Assembly (NCBI RefSeq): GCF_900101615.1
Contig: NZ_FMZX01000003.1
Span: 248,001-312,000 of the forward strand
Origin: Belnapia rosea
Lineage (GTDB): Bacteria > Pseudomonadota > Alphaproteobacteria > Acetobacterales > Acetobacteraceae
Length of the DNA stretch: 64,000 bases
Direction of reading: 5' to 3'
The notes under the pieces are model-generated. The model was not told the origin of the DNA and searched no databases. It saw only the letters and a program-made list of their open reading frames with translations. The position numbers and the translations under genes are program-made. Shown in pieces: positions 55,124 to 63,593 of this stretch; positions within the stretch are counted from its first letter, which is position 1, and the number at the start of each line of letters is the position of its first letter.

Positions 55124-56271
55124 TGAACCGCCGCACGCTGCTGCTGGCCGGGCTGGCCATGCCTGCCCTGTCGCGCCATGGCTTCGCCGCCGACCCGATC
55201 AGGATCGGCATGACCCAGCCCCTGACCGGCGCCGTCGCGGCCTCGGGCAACTACGTCGCCAACGGGGCCAAGATCGCCGTCGAGGTGCTGAACGCGGCTG
55301 GCGGCGTGCTCGGCCGGCCGATCGAGCTGGTCCTCGAGGACAACAAATCCAACCCGCGCGAGGCGGTGGCGGCCGCCGAGAAGCTGGTGCTGCGCGACAA
55401 GGTGCCGGTGCTGATCGGCGCCTGGAGCTCCACCTTCACCCTCGCCATCATGCCGAAGCTGATCGAGTACAAGGTGCCGATGATCGTCGAGACCTCCTCG
55501 GCGGCGCGCATCACCACCTCCGGCAACCCCTGGGTCTTCCGTATCGCCCCGACCTCGGAGATGGAGGCCGTCGCCTTCGCCGAGCTGCTCGGCAAGTTCG
55601 ACCCGCCGATCAGGAAGATCGACTTCCTCTCGGTGAACAACGACTTCGGCCGCGGCGCCGCCGAGAAGTTCTCCGCCGCCCTCGGCGCCAAGGGCATTCG
55701 CATCGGCCGGACCGAGACGATGACGCCGGAAGCGACCGACCTCGCCGCGCAGATCACCGCGCTCCGGCAGTCGGATGGCGATACCGTCTTCCTCACCACC
55801 GGCGTCGAGCAGCAGACGCTCGCCTTGCGCCAGGCGGTGGAGCAGCGGCTCGGCAAGCGGATCGTCACCACCGGCGGCTCCTTCCCCGACCAGCTCCTCG
55901 CCAACCCGCTGCCGCCCGGCAACACCAGCTACCACATCCTCTTCTACGCCCCGTGGTTCCCCGAGCGCGCGCCGCACCCGCAGATCGCCGAGCGCTACAC
56001 CGCCGAGTGGAACAAGAAGGGCTGGGAATTCGCCGGCTTGACCGAAGGCTTCCGCGGCTACGACGCCGTGCTGACTGTCGCCGTGGCCATCAAGCTCGCC
56101 GGCAAGCCGGAGGCGGAGGCCATCCGCGCGGCGCTGTGGAAGGTGAAGCTCGCCGGCGTCAACGGCGATATCAGCTTCGCCAAGGAAGGCCCGGCCGGGC
56201 AGGAGAGCGGGCAGAACAAGCCGAACGTCTCGGTCGTCACCCTCAGCGAAGGCAAGACCGGCCTCCTCTGA
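55120..56271 (+). CDS. Liv-type ABC transporter substrate-binding protein
   Basis: 383 aa. A Tat-like signal (NRRTLLLAGLAMPALSRHG, cleavage near FA-A) precedes a family 5 binding protein: IGMTQPLTGAVAASGNYVAN, LNAAGGVLGRPIELVLEDNK, GAWSSTFTLAIMP. Ligands may be an amino acid, amide, urea or aromatic acid. It overlaps the oxygenase stop (ATGA) and is followed by the full set of membrane and ATPase genes. Confidence 0.9.
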   Translation: MMNRRTLLLAGLAMPALSRHGFAADPIRIGMTQPLTGAVAASGNYVANGAKIAVEVLNAAGGVLGRPIELVLEDNKSNPREAVAAAEKLVLRDKVPVLIGAWSSTFTLAIMPKLIEYKVPMIVETSSAARITTSGNPWVFRIAPTSEMEAVAFAELLGKFDPPIRKIDFLSVNNDFGRGAAEKFSAALGAKGIRIGRTETMTPEATDLAAQITALRQSDGDTVFLTTGVEQQTLALRQAVEQRLGKRIVTTGGSFPDQLLANPLPPGNTSYHILFYAPWFPERAPHPQIAERYTAEWNKKGWEFAGLTEGFRGYDAVLTVAVAIKLAGKPEAEAIRAALWKVKLAGVNGDISFAKEGPAGQESGQNKPNVSVVTLSEGKTGLL

Positions 56272-57143
56272 TGGACCAGGCGCTCCAGCATCTCGTCAAC
56301 GGCACGGTCCTCGGCGGCACCTATGCGCTGCTGGGGATCGGCCTGACGCTCGTCTTCGGCGTCATGCGGGTGGTGAATTTCACCCATGGCGAGCTCTATG
56401 CCTTCGGCGCCTACATGACCTATGCGGGCGTATCCCTGCTGGGGCTCAATTTCTATCTCTCCCTCGCGCTGGCGACACTGCTCGGCATGGCGCTCGGCGC
56501 ATCGATCGAATGGCTGCTGCTGCGGCCGATGCGGAAGGCCGATATCGATTCCGTCATGCTGGTCATGATCGGTGCCGCGCTGGTGCTGCAGAATGGCGAG
56601 ATGTGGGCCTGGGGCGGCGTGGCGAAGCTCATCCCCAACCCCTTTCCGGGGACGCCGCTGGTGGTGGGCCCGGTCTCGGTGATGCCGCTCCGGCTCTTCG
56701 TCCTGGTGGTCTCCGCGGCGCTGCTGCTCGGCTTCTGGCTGCTGCTCGACCGCACGCGGATCGGCATGGCGATGCGCGCTACATTCCAGGACCCGGAGAC
56801 GGCGGCGCTGATGGGCGTGCGCATCGGCTGGGTGAACACCGCGACCTTCGCCATAGGCTCCGGCCTCGCCGCGGCGGCGGGGGCCTTGCTCGGTCCGGTC
56901 TTCATGGTGTCGCCCACCATGGGCGACCTCGTCGGGCTGAAGGCCTTCGCCATCGTCATCCTGGGCGGGCTCGGCAGCCTGCCGGGGGCGACGATCGGCG
57001 GCTTCGCCCTTGGCTTCGTCGAGGAATTCGCCGGCGGCTTCGTCTCGACCGAGTACCGCGATGCCTTCGGCTTCCTGCTGATCATCCTGATCCTGGCCGT
57101 CAGGCCGCAAGGCCTGGTGCCGGCGAAGGAGCGCATCGGTTGA
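56271..57143 (+). CDS. Branched-chain-amino-acid-type ABC permease (LivH)
   Basis: 290 aa, about eight membrane spans. LGGTYALLGIGLTLVFGVMR, NFTHGELYAFGAYM, DPETAALMGVRIGWVN and ILGGLGSLPGATIGG (coupling loop) are LivH features. Start ATG overlaps the previous stop (TGATG). Confidence 0.93.
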   Translation: MDQALQHLVNGTVLGGTYALLGIGLTLVFGVMRVVNFTHGELYAFGAYMTYAGVSLLGLNFYLSLALATLLGMALGASIEWLLLRPMRKADIDSVMLVMIGAALVLQNGEMWAWGGVAKLIPNPFPGTPLVVGPVSVMPLRLFVLVVSAALLLGFWLLLDRTRIGMAMRATFQDPETAALMGVRIGWVNTATFAIGSGLAAAAGALLGPVFMVSPTMGDLVGLKAFAIVILGGLGSLPGATIGGFALGFVEEFAGGFVSTEYRDAFGFLLIILILAVRPQGLVPAKERIG

Positions 57144-58117
57144 ACGCGCTGTTCGCCTGGGGCTTCGTCGCCGCGCTCGCCGCGCTGCCGCTCGTCTTCC
57201 CCGACCCCTATCTGCTGGCGGTGCTGACCTCGGCCGGCATCTTCATCATCGGCGCCATCAGCCTCAACCTGCTGCTCGGCTATACCGGGCAGCTCAGCCT
57301 CGGCCATGTTGCCTTCTTCGGTCTCGGCGCCTATGCCAGCGCGCTGGCGACGCTCGGTTTCGACATCGGCATCGGCTTCGGCTGGCGGGTGGTGCTGGCG
57401 CCGCAGCCGGTCTGGCTCGGCTTCCTCGCCGCGATCGTGGTGGCGGGCGGCTTCGGCTGGCTGCTCGGCCGCCTCGCCTTCCGCGTGCGCGGCGCCTATT
57501 TCGTCATCATCACCATCTGCTTCGCGCAGGTGCTGCGGATGGTGGCGCTCAACTGGGTCGAGCTCACCCAGGGGCCGATGGCGCTGATCTCCATCCCGCC
57601 CTTCTCGCTCTGGTGGCCGGGGCAGGGGGTGGTGCCGCTCTACCGCAAGGACCAGAATTACTGGCTGGTGCTGGCCGTCGCTGTGCTCGCCTTCCTGCTG
57701 GTGCGGCAGGTGGTGCGCTCGCGCATCGGCCGCGCCCTGGTGGCACTGCGGGCGAACGAGCCGCTGGCCCGCTCCGTCGGCATCCGCGTCACGCATTACC
57801 TCGTCATCGCCGCCGTGCTCTCGGCCGGCATCGCCGGCGCCGCGGGCAGCCTCTTCGCCCATTACGTCCGCATCGTCGATCCGGACGTCTTCCTCTTCAT
57901 CTACACCGTCACCATGGTCATCATGGTGGTGACCGGCGGCAAGGGCACGCTCTGGGGCCCTGTGGTGGGCGGCCTCGTCTTCGGCCTGATGCCCGATCTG
58001 CTGCGCGGCACCGCGCCGCCCGAGGCGCAGTGGATCATCTATGGCGCCGCGATGATCCTCTTCGTCATGTTCCTCCCGCGCGGCATCGTCCCCGCCCTCG
58101 CCCGGCGCCTGCCATGA
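57140..58117 (+). CDS. Branched-chain-amino-acid-type ABC permease (LivM)
   Basis: 325 aa, about nine membrane spans. NLLLGYTGQLSLGHVAFFGL, RVRGAYFVIITICFAQVL, NEPLARSVGIRV and GGKGTLWGPVVGG are LivM landmarks. The start is TTG at 57140, sharing bases with the LivH stop (TTGA) and preceded by GGAG. Confidence 0.92.
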   Translation: MNALFAWGFVAALAALPLVFPDPYLLAVLTSAGIFIIGAISLNLLLGYTGQLSLGHVAFFGLGAYASALATLGFDIGIGFGWRVVLAPQPVWLGFLAAIVVAGGFGWLLGRLAFRVRGAYFVIITICFAQVLRMVALNWVELTQGPMALISIPPFSLWWPGQGVVPLYRKDQNYWLVLAVAVLAFLLVRQVVRSRIGRALVALRANEPLARSVGIRVTHYLVIAAVLSAGIAGAAGSLFAHYVRIVDPDVFLFIYTVTMVIMVVTGGKGTLWGPVVGGLVFGLMPDLLRGTAPPEAQWIIYGAAMILFVMFLPRGIVPALARRLP

Positions 58118-58890
58118 CCGACGTGCTGCTCTCCGTCGAAGGCCTCGGCGTGCAGATCGGCGGCCTCACTGCCATCGCCGATATGAGCTTCACCGTCCCG
58201 GCCGGCGAGGTCGTCAGCCTCATCGGCCCGAACGGCGCCGGCAAGACCACCGCCTTCAACGTCATCACCGGCTATATGCGCCCGACCCGCGGCCGCATCC
58301 TCTTCGAGGGCCGCCCGATCGCTGGCCTCGCGCCGGAGCGCATCGCCGCGCGCGGCCTGGTCCGCAGCTTCCAGCGCACCAGCGTCTTTGCCGGCTGCAC
58401 CGTCTTCGAGAATGCGCTGATGGCCCTCCACCTCCGCGGCCGGGCCGGGCTGCTCGACGCGCTGCTGCCCTTCCTCCGCGCCCGCCGCGAGGAGGCCGCG
58501 CTGCACGCCGAGGCCGCCGACCTGCTCGACCTCACCGGCCTCGCCGACCGCGCCGGGCTGCCTGCCGAGGCGCTGGCCTATGGCGAGCAGCGCCGCCTCG
58601 GCATCGCCATGGCCGCCGCCGCCCATCCCCGCCTGCTGTTGCTCGACGAGCCCGCTGCCGGCCTCAACCCCTCGGAGACGGCGGACTGCATCGCCCTCAT
58701 CCGCGGCCTCAAGGAGCGCGGCATGACCGTGCTGCTGGTGGAGCACGACATGGCGATGGTGATGCGCCTCTCCGACCGGATCGTCGTGCTGAACCAGGGC
58801 CGCATCATCGCCTCCGGCCCGCCCGCCGCGATCCGCCAGGACCCGGAAGTGATCCGCGCCTATCTCGGAGCGGCCCATGCTGCGGCTTGA
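58114..58890 (+). CDS. ABC transporter ATP-binding protein (LivG)
   Basis: 258 aa. Walker A GPNGAGKTT, signature LAYGEQRRLGIA and Walker B LLLLDEPAAGLN are present; the LivG-type start is GGLTAIADMSFTVPAGE. The signature is YGEQ rather than SGGQ, as is usual for LivG. It overlaps livM by ATGA and livF by 14 bases. Confidence 0.93.
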   Translation: MTDVLLSVEGLGVQIGGLTAIADMSFTVPAGEVVSLIGPNGAGKTTAFNVITGYMRPTRGRILFEGRPIAGLAPERIAARGLVRSFQRTSVFAGCTVFENALMALHLRGRAGLLDALLPFLRARREEAALHAEAADLLDLTGLADRAGLPAEALAYGEQRRLGIAMAAAAHPRLLLLDEPAAGLNPSETADCIALIRGLKERGMTVLLVEHDMAMVMRLSDRIVVLNQGRIIASGPPAAIRQDPEVIRAYLGAAHAAA

Positions 58891-59587
58891 GGGCGTCTCC
58901 GCCGGCTACGGCCGCATCGCCGCCCTTGCCGAAGTCTCGCTGGAGGTGCGCGAGGGCGAGCTGGTCAGCCTCATCGGCGCCAACGGCGCGGGCAAGTCCA
59001 CCACGCTCCGCACCATCAGCGGATTGCTGAAGCTCACCACCGGCCGCATCACCCTCGACGGCAAGGAGATCGGCAACCTCCCGCCGCGCGAGATCCTCGC
59101 CCGCGGCATCGCCCATTGCCCCGAGGGCCGCCGCGTCTTCCCGCATCTCTCGGTGCGCGAGAACCTCGCCATGGGCGCCCTGCTGCGCCGCGACCGCGCC
59201 GGCATCGCTCAGGACCTGGAGGCGATGTACGCCCGCTTCCCCCGCCTCCGCGAGCGCAGCGCCCAGGCCGCCGGCACCCTCTCCGGCGGCGAGCAGCAGA
59301 TGCTGGCCATCGCCCGGGCACTGATGTCCCGCCCGCGCCTCGTCATGTTCGACGAGCCCTCGCTCGGCCTGGCGCCGAGCCTCGTCGAGCAGGTCTTCGC
59401 CATCGTCCGGGACATCCGCGCCGCCGGCACGACGGTGCTGATGGTCGAGCAGAATGCCATGGCGGCGCTGCAGCTCTGCGACCGGGCCTATCTGCTGGAG
59501 ACCGGCCATGTGGTCCGCAGCGGCACCGGTGCCGAGCTGCTGGCGAGCCCGGATGTGCGGGATGCCTATCTGGGCGGCGCGATCTAG
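58877..59587 (+). CDS. ABC transporter ATP-binding protein (LivF)
   Basis: 236 aa. Walker A GANGAGKST, signature LSGGEQQMLAIARAL and Walker B LVMFDEPSLGLAP are intact. CPEGRRVFPHLSVRENLAMG is typical of LivF. It ends the operon; its stop overlaps the stop of the convergent TauD-type gene. Confidence 0.93.
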   Translation: MLRLEGVSAGYGRIAALAEVSLEVREGELVSLIGANGAGKSTTLRTISGLLKLTTGRITLDGKEIGNLPPREILARGIAHCPEGRRVFPHLSVRENLAMGALLRRDRAGIAQDLEAMYARFPRLRERSAQAAGTLSGGEQQMLAIARALMSRPRLVMFDEPSLGLAPSLVEQVFAIVRDIRAAGTTVLMVEQNAMAALQLCDRAYLLETGHVVRSGTGAELLASPDVRDAYLGGAI

Positions 59588-60471
59588 GCCGCCTGCTCCA
59601 GTGTCGGCGCCACATCGGCGACGGTCGTGCGGTGCAGGTCGCGGACCTTGGTCGAGTCATAGCGGCGTGCACGGTGCATGGTGGCGCGGTTGTCCCACAT
59701 CACGAGATCATGCGGCCGCCAGACATGGGCATGGACGAACTCGCGCTGCGTCGCATGCTCGTTGAGGTCACGCAGCAGCGCCCGCGCCTCCGGCACCGGC
59801 CAGCCCTGGATCGCCCCCGCATGGGCCGAGAGGAAGAGCGAGAGCCGCCCCGTCTTCGGGTGCCGCCGCACCAGCCGCTGCGGCACCGGCCGCCACTTCT
59901 CCAGCTCCTCCGGGGTGAAATCGGTGAAGCCGAGCACGCCGCGGGAGTAGATCTGGCTGTGCTCGCAGACCAGGTCGCGCACCATCGCCTTCGTCTCGTC
60001 GTCGAGCGCATCCCAGGCGGCGCGCATATCGGCGAATTCGGTGTTGCCGCCGCCGCCCGGGATGACGCGGGCCGAAAGCAGGGAGTACTTGGCGGGCGTC
60101 GGCTTGAAGCTGCTGTCGCTGTGCCAGAGCATGTTGCCCAGGCTGAACAGCCGCTTGCGGTCGTCCCGCGCCATCACCTTGCCGTCGCGCTCGAGGTTGG
60201 AGATGTCGTTGATCTCCATCGACAGCCGCCGCGCCTGGCCCTGGACGATGTCGCCCGTCGCCAATTCCAGCTCGCCGAAATGCCGGCTGAAGGCGATCTG
60301 CTGCTGGTCGTCGATATCCTGGTCGCGGAAGACCAGCACGGCATAGCGGTCCATGCCGGCCTCGATGGCGGCGGCTTCGGCGGCGCCGATCGGCCGGCTC
60401 AGGTCGATGCCCGACACCTCGCCGACAAAATCGGGGCGGGCGGGGTTGGCGGGCTGGATGGACAAGGTCAT
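59584..60471 (-). CDS. TauD/TfdA-family 2-oxoglutarate dioxygenase
   Basis: 295 aa. The Fe site is in LWHSDSSFKPTPAKYSLLSA (His, Asp), with the second His in WDNRATMHRARRYD and Arg residues following. The WHSD(S/M)SF pattern resembles TfdA (2,4-D) and alkylsulfonate dioxygenases. EVSGIDLSRPI near the N-terminus is also typical. It may remove an ether, sulfonate or amine-linked group. It lies downstream of the opine-oxidase-like genes on the same strand. Confidence 0.88.
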   Translation of the reverse strand: MTLSIQPANPARPDFVGEVSGIDLSRPIGAAEAAAIEAGMDRYAVLVFRDQDIDDQQQIAFSRHFGELELATGDIVQGQARRLSMEINDISNLERDGKVMARDDRKRLFSLGNMLWHSDSSFKPTPAKYSLLSARVIPGGGGNTEFADMRAAWDALDDETKAMVRDLVCEHSQIYSRGVLGFTDFTPEELEKWRPVPQRLVRRHPKTGRLSLFLSAHAGAIQGWPVPEARALLRDLNEHATQREFVHAHVWRPHDLVMWDNRATMHRARRYDSTKVRDLHRTTVADVAPTLEQAA

Positions 60472-60666
60472 GGCTCGGGTTCCCTCATCGGGGCTTCGGC
60501 CCCGTTGCCCCCGAGGGTAACGCCACCCCACCTGCTTGTCAGGGGGGCGCCGGCAGGCCGGCCTCTATCGAGGAGGCTGCCCTGCTGGCCGAGAGGGGCC
60601 AGGAGCATGCCGCGCTGCTGCCCGGGACCCATGACGCGCCCCCGCTTCCGAAGGATGCGGGCGGGC
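60472..60666. other. Gap between TauD-type gene and oxidase genes
   Basis: 195 bases without a recognisable gene. It could contain a promoter for the dioxygenase gene, but I could not identify one. Confidence 0.4.
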
Positions 60667-61797
60667 TCAGCCGACCGGCAACGCGGCCCGGGCGAAACGG
60701 CCGATGGAAAGGCCGTCGAGCGGCGTCTCCGTCCGGCCATCCAGCGCCAGCTCGCAGAGGATGGCGCCGATCGCCGGGCCGAGCTGGAAGCCATGGCCGG
60801 AGAAGCCGAAGGCATGGAACAGCCCGGGCGTGGTCAGGCTCGGGCCGACCACGGGGATCTTGTCCGGCAGGATGCCGTCGATCCCACTCCAGCTGCGGAT
60901 GACGGAGACGCCGGCGAGGTCCGGCACCAATGCCACGGCACGCTGCATCACCTGCAGCGTCACCTCCGGCGAGGGGCGCGACATCGGCACGCTGGGGTCG
61001 CCGGTGCCATGCCCGCCGCCGATGATGATGTTGCCACGGGGAATCTGCCGCATGTACACGCCGCCGCCCGCCACGCCGATATTCGGCCGGATGAAATAGG
61101 GCACCGGTTCCGTCACCATCATGTTGGGCGTGAGGTGGCGGATCGGCACCGGCTCGCCGAAGCTGGCGGCCAGCTGGCCGCCCCAGAAGCCGGCGGTATT
61201 CAGCAGGCGCGGCGCGGTGAACGGCCCGGCCGCGGTCTCCAGCAGGAAGCGCCCTCCGCCATGGTGGCAGGCGGTCACGGCGGTGTGTTCCAGGATGGCC
61301 GCGCCGCTCTCCCGCGCCGCCTGCGCCAGGGCCGGGGCCAGCAGCCGGGGATTGGCCGAGCCATCCCCCGGCGCGAAGGAAGCCGCGACCACGGAGGGAC
61401 CCAGCCAGGGATAGCGCGCCCGCAGCATCGCCCGGCCCAGCAGCTGCAACTCCAGCGCATGGCTGCGTGCCACGTCCAGATAGGCGGCGAGCTCGGCCGC
61501 CTCGGCCTCGCTGCGGGCCAGCTTGAGGTGCCCCGTCTGGACGAATTCGCAATCCGTGCCGATCAGCTGCGGCAGGCGCTTCCACAGCTCATGCGAGCGC
61601 TTGGCCACCGGCAGCTCGGCCGGGTGACGGCCCTGCTGCCGCACGCCGCCGTAATTGCTGCCCGAGGCCTGGGAGCCGACCAGTCCACGCTCCAGCAGCA
61701 CCACATGGGCACCCCGCCGGGCGAGATGCAACGCGGCGGAACAGCCGGCACCGCCGCCGCCGATCACCAGCACATCGGCCTCGCGGGGCGTGGTCAT
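60667..61797 (-). CDS. FAD-dependent oxidoreductase, DAO family (HcnC/OoxB-like)
   Basis: 376 aa. The dinucleotide motif is VLVIGGGGAGCSAALHLARR near residues 9-28, followed by LLERG (Glu). SGSNYGGVRQQGRHPAELP and the C-terminal FHAFGFSGHGFQLGPAIG match DAO-type enzymes of the hcnC/ooxB/glycine oxidase group. With the next two genes it forms a three-subunit dehydrogenase acting on an amine or N-alkyl amino acid. It overlaps the middle subunit by ATGA. Confidence 0.87.
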   Translation of the reverse strand: MTTPREADVLVIGGGGAGCSAALHLARRGAHVVLLERGLVGSQASGSNYGGVRQQGRHPAELPVAKRSHELWKRLPQLIGTDCEFVQTGHLKLARSEAEAAELAAYLDVARSHALELQLLGRAMLRARYPWLGPSVVAASFAPGDGSANPRLLAPALAQAARESGAAILEHTAVTACHHGGGRFLLETAAGPFTAPRLLNTAGFWGGQLAASFGEPVPIRHLTPNMMVTEPVPYFIRPNIGVAGGGVYMRQIPRGNIIIGGGHGTGDPSVPMSRPSPEVTLQVMQRAVALVPDLAGVSVIRSWSGIDGILPDKIPVVGPSLTTPGLFHAFGFSGHGFQLGPAIGAILCELALDGRTETPLDGLSIGRFARAALPVG

Positions 61798-63179
61798 GGC
61801 GCGGCCTCCGGCTGAGGGATGGGCAGGGGCTTCACCGGTGGCTGGCCGCGCAGCCGGCCGATGGCGGCGGTGTCGCAGCCCAGGCGAGCCGCCAGCACCT
61901 CGGCCGCCGCAGCACCGCAGACCCGGCCCTGGCAGCGGCCCATCCCGATGCGGGTAAAGGCCTTGGCCCGGTTCACCTCCGGCGAGGCGCCATGCGGGCC
62001 GTCCGGCGCGGCGGCGGCGCGCAGCTCGCCGGCCGTCACGCTCTCGCAGCGGCAGAGGATGGTTTCGTCCGGCATGGCGGCGGCCAGATGCGCCGGAAAG
62101 GGGAAGGCGCGCTCAAGGGCGGTGCGGAAACGGGCCTGACGCAGCAACCGGCGCTCCAGCCGCGCCACGAGCGCCGTGTCCACGGGCAGGCCGGCATCCG
62201 CCAGCAGGGCCTGGGCGGCGCGGGCGCCAGCCAGCTCCGCCACCGCCGCGCCGCCGATGCCGGCGCCATCCCCGGCCAGGTAGATACCAGCCACGGGCGT
62301 GCGGCCGGTGAGATCCCGCTGCGGCACCCAATTGTGCTGCACCGGGTCGAACCCGATCGGCACGCCGGCGAGGTCGGCCAGTTGCAGCTCCGGCCGCACG
62401 CCCCAGCCGAGGCCGACGGCGTCGCACTCCAGGCGGTGCTCGCGCCCGGCGGCGTCGCGCCAACGCAGGGCGGCCACCACATCCGGGGCCTCGCCCTCGA
62501 TGGCCAGCGGTGTGGCACCCTCGGCGACCGGGATGCCGGCGGCGCGCAGCCGCGTGACATAGAACAGGCCCTTGGCCAATGTGGCGGGGTCGTGCGGGAG
62601 GCCACGCAAGGCCTGCAGCTTGCGGCGGAAAGGTGTGGTGTCGAGCACGGCGGCCAGCCCCGCGCCGGCCCTCAGGTACTGGTAGGCGACGAGCCACAGC
62701 AGCGGCCCGCTTCCCACCAGCGCCACCCGCTGGCCGATGGCGCAGCCCTGCGCCTTCAGCGCGATCTGCGCGGCGCCCAGCGTCGTCACGCCGGGCCTCG
62801 TCCAGCCCGGCACCGGCACCACGCGGTCCATGGCGCCGGTGCAGAGGATGGCGGCATCGAAGCCCTGTTCCGTCGCCACGCCGTCGCGCATGAGGTTCAG
62901 CCGACCAGGATGGGTGGCGATGTTCCAGACCAGCGTATCCGGCCGCCAATCCGCCCGCGGCTTCAGCGCATCCAGCGCCGCGTGAAGGGCCGTGGCCTTA
63001 CGCGCCTCCAGCCCGTAGAGCGCCTGCGGGCTGCGGCGGAAGCCGGGCGGCGGGCGCTGGTAGATGCGGCCGCCGCCATCCGGCGCCTCGTCGATCCAAA
63101 GCGGGTGAAGGCCGGCGCGCACCAGCTGCCCGACCGCGCGCACCCCGGCCGGGCCGGCGCCGACCACCGCGACCCTCAT
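61794..63179 (-). CDS. Opine oxidase A/HcnB-like FAD subunit with C-terminal [2Fe-2S]
   Basis: 461 aa. FAD motif VAVVGAGPAGVRAVGQL near residue 3, NAD-type motif VALVGSGPLLWLV in the middle, and a C-terminal BFD-like domain with CRCESVTAGEL and CQGRVCGAA. This is the alpha subunit pattern of opine oxidase, hydrogen cyanide synthase and D-proline-type dehydrogenases. ATG at 63179 (MRVAVVG) overlaps the small subunit stop. Confidence 0.9.
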   Translation of the reverse strand: MRVAVVGAGPAGVRAVGQLVRAGLHPLWIDEAPDGGGRIYQRPPPGFRRSPQALYGLEARKATALHAALDALKPRADWRPDTLVWNIATHPGRLNLMRDGVATEQGFDAAILCTGAMDRVVPVPGWTRPGVTTLGAAQIALKAQGCAIGQRVALVGSGPLLWLVAYQYLRAGAGLAAVLDTTPFRRKLQALRGLPHDPATLAKGLFYVTRLRAAGIPVAEGATPLAIEGEAPDVVAALRWRDAAGREHRLECDAVGLGWGVRPELQLADLAGVPIGFDPVQHNWVPQRDLTGRTPVAGIYLAGDGAGIGGAAVAELAGARAAQALLADAGLPVDTALVARLERRLLRQARFRTALERAFPFPAHLAAAMPDETILCRCESVTAGELRAAAAPDGPHGASPEVNRAKAFTRIGMGRCQGRVCGAAAAEVLAARLGCDTAAIGRLRGQPPVKPLPIPQPEAAP

Positions 63180-63451
63180 GCCCGCCTCACCCGCAGACCG
63201 GGCGCGCAGGGCGTGGTGCAGGCGCGGACCCGGCCCTGGCCCTCGACGAACACACGGCAATCCTGGCAGGCGCCCATCAGGCAGAAGCCCGCGCGTGGGC
63301 CATCGCCGAATTCGCTGGTGCGGAGGAAGCCGCCATCGCCGGCGAGGATGGCGGTCAGCAACGTATCCCCGGCGCGGGCCGTGACCTCCTGGCCCTCGAA
63401 AACGAAGCGGATCTCCGGCCGATCCTGGTCGGTCAGACGTACCAGTCGCAC
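63176..63451 (-). CDS. Small [2Fe-2S] subunit (HcnA/OoxC-like)
   Basis: 91 aa. A single plant-type cluster motif is in GFCLMGACQDCRVFVEG with a fourth Cys in RACTTPC. VRLTDQDRPEIRFVFEGQEV is the typical start of this subunit. It is the first gene of the three-subunit operon and lies next to a divergent IclR gene. Confidence 0.9.
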   Translation of the reverse strand: MRLVRLTDQDRPEIRFVFEGQEVTARAGDTLLTAILAGDGGFLRTSEFGDGPRAGFCLMGACQDCRVFVEGQGRVRACTTPCAPGLRVRRA

Positions 63452-63511
63452 AGCACCGCCTCCTGGGCCTTGCCTGTAGCCTAAGCCCGACAGCGTAGGG
63501 TGGTGATATAA

Positions 63512-63558
63512 ATTCCACCAGACGGAAAACTAGATATTCAATTTCCGCATTTTGGAAT
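63512..63558. promoter_or_regulatory. Large palindrome between the oxidase operon and iclR gene
   Basis: Arms ATTCCACCAGACGGAAA (63512-63528) and TTTCCGCATTTTGGAAT (63542-63558) are inverted repeats with 12 of 17 positions matching, separated by 13 AT-rich bases. It lies in the 142-base divergent promoter region. IclR regulators commonly bind such sites. The adjacent AT-rich stretch probably holds both promoters. Confidence 0.6.
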
Positions 63559-63593
63559 TGATGCGATCCCGAGGGTCGGCCTATCGTCCGCCC

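Noticed and set aside
59116-61815. Plus-strand frame of 899 codons
   Set aside because: It runs across livF, the TauD-type gene and the FAD oxidoreductase, all well supported in other frames.
63554-63566. TTGAT-like half site near the iclR promoter
   Set aside because: The partner half has wrong spacing and sequence (ATCCC), and the larger palindrome explains the region better.
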